Shown: positions 57,191 through 64,000 of the stretch, in pieces
Layout of the letters: every line of letters starts with the position of its first letter
How positions within the stretch are numbered: position 1 is the first letter of the stretch
Origin: Hirudo medicinalis
Lineage: Eukaryota > Annelida > Clitellata > Hirudinida > Hirudinidae
Direction: 5' to 3'
Assembly: GCA_011800805.1 (NCBI GenBank)
Contig: MPNW01000062.1
Location: 208,918 to 272,917 of the forward strand
Length of the DNA stretch: 64,000 bases
Position numbers and translations under genes: made by a program
Notes under the pieces: model-generated
What the model saw: the letters and a program-made list of their open reading frames with translations, nothing else
Told to the model about the DNA's origin: nothing
The model's database searches: none

Positions 57191-58577
57191 TAGAGCCCTG
57201 CTTTTATTTAAATATCTCTGTCACACAGAATTACATTGCATTTTACATAAAAATCTTTTTAAGTAGTGTTATGCATTATGCAGTGCTCAGGAATGGAAAA
57301 TTATTTGTAAATGCTGCAAGATCACCATCCAATGTATATGTGACTGGATTCCACCCACTTTTCCAAACAGCTGGCACCCGTTGCGATCTTGACACGACAG
57401 AGACTCAGCTCAATCTTTATTTTCAACGACAACAATGCCTCGACCAGAAACATGGCCACCACGTAGGGTAGAGTGCCCATGGCTCCAGACGTTAGCGTTA
57501 GGGATCAGTATGTGATTTGTCTCAGTTTAGGCGGAATGTGCGACACCGCCCCTCTCGAGTAACATATTACCTTCCAATTAGACCAGCAACTAAACGTTCT
57601 AAAAACCATCTATCGAATTGCAGTAGGTTAACATTGGTACTCCACCTGGAACCTTCCGATTAGAAGAAATAGCAAGAAACACCAACAATACAGAGGAAAT
57701 TTATTATTTCACTAGGTTGATATTAAAAAAACAAACTTGAAAGCCTCGACTTCTTCACTTACCCATCAACTTTTAGCCTGTAAATGAGAACGTCAAATTA
57801 AGTTTTTCATCACCAACTTCCAACGCATGGCGATAACATAACCTTCCCGCTGGAGAGAAACCATGATGCCTTAATTAAGTACAATACTCAGGACTTTCCA
57901 GCCTATCAGAGACCCATAACACTAAGCGTGCAACATTCAAATGACCAATACTTGAAACTCCTATTTGATAGGAAATGCGTACTTTAACTGAATTATTAGA
58001 ACCTTGCTACGTATTATCATTAGAAAAATTAGTGGGGATCACAAAGAAATTATACGAACAAATTCATGTCACCATACCCACACACAACACATGAGAGAAT
58101 TCCTTTCAGACTGTTTTTGACTAAAATATCAAATTGTAATAAGAACTCAATTCAAACTGAAACTGTGAAATGAAGACTTTCACAGCATTGCATACATTCC
58201 CAAATATTTTTGCTTGATCTTATGACGAATAAATTGCCACTGCCTTCCGATGAATAACTTTCTATCAAAACACTAATTGCTAATCACATTCCCACCCCAT
58301 AAAATCTATTAGTTCACTAACAGATTGATTAATATTCTGCAATTATTGCTGCTCTGAATGGCAACTCTAAAACACAAAATATTTGTCAATTACCAAACAA
58401 ATGACAACGTTAATCCTGACCATCTAATCCTAATGTTCCTGCAAAACACTGACAGAAATCCACTGCCATAAAATTTTGATACTTTAAATGATTTAAGAAT
58501 TAAAAAACCCACATTATATAACCTACCTTCAAATGCCTATATCAAATTCACTGTAACCTGCAGTTACCTTCCGCATT

Positions 58578-58811
58578 TTGTTGCAAACGGACAATTTATT
58601 TGATTTCTCCATTTTCACCACATCCACAAAAGGAAGTCCTTCTAAGGATTTCATTTTAATTATTTTCACACACGCTCTGAGAATCTTTCTAACTAACGAT
58701 GCTCTGATATTATTGTCAGTGTTGGCAGAAAGGTCATTTTCTGGCGTTAATCATGTGGTTTATAATTTGTATTCCATTAGTTTGATGTTAGTTCCAAAGG
58801 ATGGCTACTAA
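58578..58811 (+). pseudogene. Relic of a hAT-family transposase C-terminus
   Basis: The translated frame contains HALRIFLTNDALILLSVLAE immediately followed by RSFSGVNHV. This resembles the C-terminal dimerisation region of hAT transposases, where an (A)LRI-x-LT stretch is followed by a Ser/Ala-rich turn and (A/C)ERSFSKLK-x-IK. The match is short, the region after ERSFS has decayed and no terminal repeats or upstream transposase were seen. It is a broken fragment, not a functional element. Confidence 0.4.
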
Positions 58812-60773
58812 AAAGGCAGAGGAGAAAGGGCCAAGGAAGCAAAACTCAATTCTTTGGCTGGTATCTGCTGGCATCTAAATATAAGTCTGGGTGACAATTC
58901 AAAAATGACTGCATTCACCCCCTTCTGATGAGTCAGTGTTCTAAATGAGACAATGAAAGATGTCTTTCATAACACAGAACCCAACCTTGGCTTTACTTTG
59001 ATGAAAAACCTAAAATTCTTCAAATATTGTCATCTAGCCAAAGCAAGTTCCAAAATACGGACAAGGGCTAATCTTATGAGCACATCAGAAAAGAAGCCTC
59101 GACTTCACTTCAAACGAATGGACAAGACATTACTTTTCATAAAGAGTGGAATGGAATGACATTAAATCTTGTAGCTTCACTGGAAAGGTCATTAGGTCTT
59201 TTCACCAAAAGATTCAATTTTTTTTTTATCTAGCAGACTGTAAAACAATTCTAATCAATTCCAAAATTATCACCCTAATGCAATTTAGATATCTAGGACA
59301 TGCAGACATTGCATTGAGATTACTTTCAACAATTTCTTTCTGAGATGAATAGATGTGTCATCTTTGCAAAGAAATTCTATTTCTTTTCAATGAAAAACAC
59401 TTTTCTCTCCACAAAATTGGTAATTGGCCCTGTTTTTTCTTATCAGTCTCAAATGGTCTCATGCCCTAAGATTTGAAAAATCAAGGGATCCTAAAATCTC
59501 AATACAAATTTAATCTTGTTGACCAAGGTGATTCGTCAATACATTCTTAACATTTGTTGTTTCAAATTGATTCATCCTCCTAAAATTCAAGAAACTATTA
59601 GAATTTCTTTCGTGTATCGTTTTCATCGAAACTGTTGCTCATTTTCAGCTGACACTCTCTTGTAGCCTTTCATCTCAGAGCTGCTTGTCCAGAGGCTAAT
59701 TCAAGTAGTTCCACAAACCTGGCACTACAAGTATGGCAGGGACTTAAATTCTCTGTTTCCAATTTCAAATGTTGATCTTAATTTGCAAACTTATGTTTGT
59801 GAAAAACTTTCTCAATAGAAATACGAGAACATGTGCATAGATGACTTTCAATCACAGGAATCCACAACCGTCATTTTTTTAATCGATCACTTTGTCTTTG
59901 GCATCCACTGTTGAATCTCAGAGCCACAATGTAATCTTGGGCACAAACCCATGCATTTCAGAACAATTATCATAGAATCTAAAATCACACTATATTCACT
60001 GACACATCAGTCGACATTCCCTCTTTGCAAGTCAACTGATCGAGAATTCACGTCATTAGCATGCATAGAATCTATGAATATAACCACTTTTAGAACACGT
60101 TAGAAATCTAATAATCAATCCTGTTAGCCACACATTCGTAAGATGACAGTATGGCTTGGAGTAATCTAATATGCATTTGTATCAGAGTTAATCTGCATAT
60201 CTGCAAGCTAATCAGAATTTGATGCTGAAAATGTTTTGTACCAATGCTGAATATTTCTGATGTCAAGATTTAGTCTCATGCATGTTTTCACTCATTCAAC
60301 TTGATCCTGCATTGGATGAAGTACGCACAAACTACTATTCTATTCTTTAAACAATCTCTCTTGGAAATGGGGCTGCATGTTTGAAGACATCAGAGCAACA
60401 ACAAAAAATGAAATGGATTGGCCATCTCTAAAGAACTGATTTCCAAAGAATTCTTGGCATTAGCACACTGCTTGAGAGCACATTCTTCATGGAAAGGATT
60501 GCTCGGATGAAAATTCTCAAAGAAGTTCCAAATGATAGGAAAAATTGTATCACATGTTGCTCCTGGTTCTCTAGATGCAAATGACAATAGGGTTAAGTCG
60601 ATTTTACTGGGGTTTACAAAATTCTTCAATTGCAAACGTGACAAACATTTAACAAAAACTGAAACGTGTCCTCGGCAGCCTTGAAAATTTCTAGTACAAT
60701 ACAAACACACGGTGAGTCATTCAGGTTCCTCAGCTTCACTCCACAATTAAAATGCTTCAAAAAATCTTGTTTG

Positions 60774-60779
60774 TTTATT
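60774..60779 (-). promoter_or_regulatory. Polyadenylation signal for the RBMX-like gene
   Basis: AATAAA on the minus strand (TTTATT on plus), 67 nt beyond the stop codon at 60848-60846. Confidence 0.55.
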
Positions 60780-60845
60780 GTGGATGCACTGATTTAACAA
60801 CGTCACATAATCTCTGCTCCTGAATTAAAATCACATCTGCAACTT

Positions 60846-62781
60846 CTAGAATCTTCTAGAAGTGACGGGTCCACCTCTTTGTGGGGATGATCTTCTCTCA
60901 TAATTATCAGCAGTTTTCATTCTCTTTGCCGGTGGACTGACAGACCTCATGGCCGGTCTTCTAATAGCTCCGCCTTCCCTAGAAGCTGGATAATCTCTAG
61001 CAGCTGGTCTCGGGGGAGAAGTATTTCTAGTATAACTGGATCCTAATCTAGATGAGTAAGCTCCTGAAATTCAACACAAAAAAGATGTTCAAGGAATTTA
61101 AATTATACTATCATCTCTTCCTGTTCAGCACTGATTTCCACAACTGATTTCCACTAGACATCATCTTGTAACATCACATTTTTTACACAACAACTCTGTT
61201 CCATGGTAGATCTCATCATGTGATTGGCCACTTTGTGGACATTAGTTTGCAGAATGAATGAGTCTCTCCAATGAAGCACTTCAGACTGACTCTTTTACAT
61301 AATTTTACAACAATGTTGCTGATCCAAGTTCATTGCCAAGATAAGTGTGAAAGAATCTAGATATTTAAAAACAAAAATTTCATATTGAAATAAACTGCAA
61401 TTACCTCCATATCCTTTATGGGATTCATTTGGTCTGTAACCATAAGCATCATGTCTGGACATTTCTGATGTAGATAAGATGGGATCCAATAATCAAATAA
61501 TAGAAAATTTTTGAGTGTACTCACCCAAATAAGTAAAATAAACTAAGTGTTAAATATTTCAACAAGTTACAAAACTTACCATAGGCTCTGGATGATTCAT
61601 AATCGCGTCTGGTTGGACCAGGAGAGTATCTTCCATTAACAGGAGGGTAGTCATAAAATTCCCTGGACATTCGAAACAAATTCTATCAAAATCACTTCTC
61701 AGAGAAAAATTTGACATGTTATTTATGTACCTTGGAGCTAATGATGGGTAACCTCTTCCAACTGTATCATACTCTCTCCTTGTAGGGGGTGGACTGTAAT
61801 CATGCCTAGGCCTTGCAGCTCTATATTCTATATCGTATCTGCTCCTGAACAAAATAAATGCAAATTAAAGCCTTTACATTCAAAACATAACACAATCTTG
61901 TAAACAAACTACCTTGCATACTCAGCACCACCTTTAGGATACATATCATATGCATCTCTGTAATATCTATCTCTACTACCAATAGAATCAGTATAATATT
62001 TATCTCCTCTTGAAGGTGGAATCATGGGTGGGGATCTAGTGTGGTAATCATATTCCCTAGGTGGAGGCGAAGGTCCCCTCGTTCTTCCACCTCTGCTGGC
62101 ATACGGCCGGTGCCCACCTCTAGAATAATTCCTTTCATCCCTGCTTCCTGTTTGGCGGGATTTGTAATCATAATCCTTACTGGAATGAGAAGGTGGACTC
62201 CTTCCACCCCGAGCAACATAGCCACTTCTCCCTCTACCACCACCTCTATAGCCTCTGGATGGCCCAGAGCCTTTGGGCTTCGCAGACCTTTCGACATGGA
62301 GTGGTTTACCTCTAAATTCCTGTTTGGTACAAACACAAATGAGATTAAAGATGGTAAACTTTGCAAAAATCACAAAAACAAATGCTACCTTTCCATTCAA
62401 AGCTTTGCAGGCATCTTCACAATCCTTGCCAGACTCAAACGTCACAAAAGCAAATCCCCTTGGGGCCTTTGTTTCAAAATCACGAGCTAGGTAAACTAAA
62501 AATGAAATAGTATAAGAACAAAAAGGAATACATCGATGTTAATCGAGAAAAAAGAGCACAGAAACTACTGGATTGTCAAAGATAACTCGATTTGAGCCTT
62601 TCAACTTATCACTAAAATCTTTTAACATTAAAATGAAACTTATCCACAAACCTTCAGTGACTCTCCCATATTTAGAGAAAACCTGAGTAATCATTTCTTC
62701 ATTGCAATCTTCAGTCAAACCTCGGACAAATGCTTTGTTTTCCTCAATAGCATTGGGTGATGGTGAACGAGCTCCCCCCAT
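60846..62781 (-). CDS. RBMX/hnRNP-G-like RNA-binding protein (7 exons, about 372 aa)
   Basis: Exons: 62781-62652, 62495-62389, 62319-61913, 61844-61731, 61662-61580, 61464-61405, 61063-60846, all in phase, with stop TAG at 60848-60846. One RRM spans about residues 12-90: RNP2-like AFVRGL (17-22), RNP1 RGFAFVTF (56-63), and the closing strand FRGKPLHVERSAKPK. The rest (about 280 aa) is Arg/Gly/Ser/Tyr/Pro-rich, with RGG-like clusters (RGYRGGGRGRSGY, SRGGRTRG) and SPPP/YxYR repeats. One N-terminal RRM plus an RGG/SRGY-rich tail of this length is the RBMX/RBMY (hnRNP G) plan; human RBMX is about 390 aa. These nuclear proteins bind nascent transcripts and modulate splicing. RNP2 has Arg where Gly is usual (VRGL rather than VGGL or VGNL). 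Alternative: a cold-inducible RBM or other glycine-rich RRM protein, less likely given the length and PPP/SRGY tail. Confidence 0.85.
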
Positions 62782-63404
62782 TACAAATATTTAGAATTGG
62801 AAAATCGTGAATATATCGTTTAATCGCGGCGGTCAAAGAGCTATGCGATCGTATCCGACATAAGTCACAAAATGGCGAGTTACATCCAATGATTATTAAT
62901 AGATAGCAATTCAATTCTAAATTTAATAAACCTTTTAATAAATTGTTGTACCTTAAATTAAAATTAATAAATTTGTAAAAATGTAATTTAAAAAATTATT
63001 AGCTTTTATATTTATTTAGGATACAAGTTAGATTCATAATAACTTATGTAGGGGAGACCGGGGGTTGGTTGCAACAAAATATGCATTTTTTTATTTATGG
63101 ATTAAATCAAAATTATTGTGGCCAACATTTAAGCTTTATATTTTGGCCCAAAATGAAGTTTTAGTAAAATTCTCTATTTCAAAAAATAGCAAATTCTTAA
63201 ATTCCTAATTCGATGACGTTTAACTTTTTGGTTTGGTGCATGACATCATTCATAGATGTCGTAATCAGCTAACCCTAGATTTCCTGACAAAAACATTAAT
63301 AGCCGATATAAAAAAATATTAATAGCTGAGAAATGTTACTGCTTTTGGCTTTATCTTCTGCAGTAATTTCCCAGCAAGCACAAGAAAACGGGAAGAAAAG
63401 CGGG

Positions 63405-63545
63405 GCCCGATTAGGCAGCCCACCGGAGTCCCGCTGGTTTATGACCGAGGGCACCAGTCGGGACCCGTGACACGGATCCCGCTCGGGTAGCCCGCCGGGT
63501 TCACGCTGGTTTGTGTTGTGGGCACCACACGGGCCCCGCATTAGT
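63405..63545. repeat. GC-rich 72-bp tandem duplication
   Basis: Two diverged direct copies about 72 bp apart (63405-63467 and 63477-63539) share GGCAGCCCACCGG / GGTAGCCCGCCGG, CGCTGGTTT-TG and GGGCACCA-(G/C)-GGG-CCC. The tract is strikingly GC-rich in an AT-rich window and full of GGG/CCC half-palindromes. It resembles short GC-rich repeat modules dispersed in some marine invertebrate genomes, but no other copy is visible here. Confidence 0.8.
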
Positions 63546-63651
63546 TGCCCGACATCATTAAGCCCAGCCCAATCCCTACATCGTTAATCACGAGTTTCCC
63601 AATAATATATGTAAGACTGAAGAATACAAATTGTTGGGTTATCACATCAAT

Positions 63652-63657
63652 TTTATT
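63652..63657 (-). promoter_or_regulatory. Polyadenylation signal of the right-edge gene
   Basis: AATAAA on the minus strand, 20 nt beyond the TAA at 63679-63677, consistent with a very short 3' UTR. Confidence 0.5.
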
Positions 63658-63676
63658 GAGAAAACTTTAGCTGTTA

Positions 63677-63802
63677 TTAATTCAAGGGGTTTCTTTTCTG
63701 ACTGCCAGCTCCTCTGCCTCTGGCATTTCCAAACCACTTGCTAAGTTCCATCTTACAACCTTGGCTGGTTGCAGTTGAAGTGCTTGGGTTCCTTTGTACT
63801 AC
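63677..63802 (-). CDS. 3'-terminal exon of an unidentified gene (partial)
   Basis: After an acceptor (AATTTTAG, AG at 63804-63803) the minus strand reads 41 residues and a TAA: VVQRNPSTSTATSQGCKMEL, then SKWFGNARGRGAGSQKRN and PLN. The segment is basic with a GRG cluster, and is followed by an AATAAA. The upstream exons lie beyond base 64000 on the right. I do not recognise the family; the basic Gly-Arg tail would fit a nucleic-acid-binding protein, but that is only a guess. Confidence 0.5.
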   Translation of the reverse strand, partial: VVQRNPSTSTATSQGCKMELSKWFGNARGRGAGSQKRNPLN

Positions 63803-64000
63803 CTAAAATTTTCCAGACGAAAAGATTAATCATACTGCTAAGCTTATTATTACTCTATAATTAAGTTAAATTAAAATTCAATTTCCCTAAAAACAAGAAA
63901 CATTGGTATAAAAAATTAATGGCTTAAATTTATTATTATTGTTATTATTATTAGTTACTTATTTTATTTTAAAATTTATTTTCAAAAATTTATATTATAT
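63803..64000. other. Probable intron at the right edge
   Basis: AT-rich DNA with an (ATT)n run near 63931-63952. It has a pyrimidine-rich AG acceptor for the exon at 63802 on the minus strand. Confidence 0.4.

Larger units (their letters stand above)
57191..60845. other. Intergenic region between two convergent genes
   Basis: This 3.65 kb separates the stop codons of the CEP295-like (plus) and RBMX-like (minus) genes. Apart from the 3' UTRs and the hAT-like relic at 58578-58811, I see AT-rich single-copy-looking DNA. The frames at 57187-57471 and 60390-60710 have no recognisable motif. Confidence 0.5.
62782..63676. other. Region upstream of the RBMX-like gene
   Basis: Contains the presumed promoter and 5' UTR of the RBMX-like gene, with no clear TATA box seen, then AT-rich DNA and a GC-rich duplication at 63405-63545. 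No coding signal is supported between 62782 and 63676. Confidence 0.5.

Noticed and set aside
57187..57471. A further CEP295-like or new exon after the stop at 57190
   Set aside because: No recognisable motif and no clear acceptor in phase; probably 3' UTR and intergenic DNA.

Overview
The window is animal (metazoan) nuclear DNA. It is AT-rich, nearly every gene is cut by short GT-AG introns, intergenic and intronic DNA is full of (AAT)n/(ATT)n/(GTT)n microsatellites, and the recognisable products are animal proteins: a turtle/IGSF9-type Ig protein, a Kv2/Shab-type potassium channel, a CEP295/Ana1 centriole protein and an RBMX/hnRNP-G-type RNA-binding protein. An invertebrate, perhaps a lophotrochozoan, fits the composition, but that is a guess; the sequence does not settle the phylum. 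All exon boundaries were read by eye from splice signals and reading-frame continuity.

Layout. (1) 1-1952, minus: two exons of the first Ig domain of an IGSF9/turtle-like cell-surface protein; the rest lies left of the window or was not found. (2) 1953-9680: gene-poor DNA with repeats and an assembly gap. (3) 9681-37456, plus: one very large gene. I could chain about 63 exons in a single open frame into a protein of roughly 3,650 residues. Its order is about seven cupredoxin-like repeats, one chitobiase/hexosaminidase C-terminal-like domain, two FN3-like domains, a 484-residue Tyr/Asn/Gln/Asp-rich low-complexity block from a single 1.45-kb exon, about fourteen more FN3-like domains, and a thioredoxin-like fold that has lost its CxxC motif. 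I know no named protein with this architecture; it is the main discovery candidate. (4) 37618-45642, minus: a complete five-exon Kv2-like channel (about 497 aa), tail-to-tail with the giant gene; the two predicted polyadenylation signals cross over. (5) 45643-50577: about 4.9 kb with no gene I can support. (6) 50578-57190, plus: a CEP295/Ana1 homologue (about 18 exons, about 1,070 aa) recognisable at both ends. (7) 57191-60845: intergenic, with a probable hAT transposase relic. (8) 60846-62781, minus: a seven-exon RBMX-like gene (about 372 aa). (9) 63677-63802, minus: the last exon of a gene that runs off the right edge.

Nothing suggests these genes form one pathway; they look like ordinary neighbours. 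Repeats include three copies of what looks like a tRNA-derived SINE, a 20-bp minisatellite, a TGACA-based satellite inside the channel gene and a GC-rich 72-bp duplication. Two scaffold joins (6155-6500 and 15332) are flanked by identical 127-bp direct duplications. This is what unmerged k=127 contig ends look like, so those duplications are probably not real.
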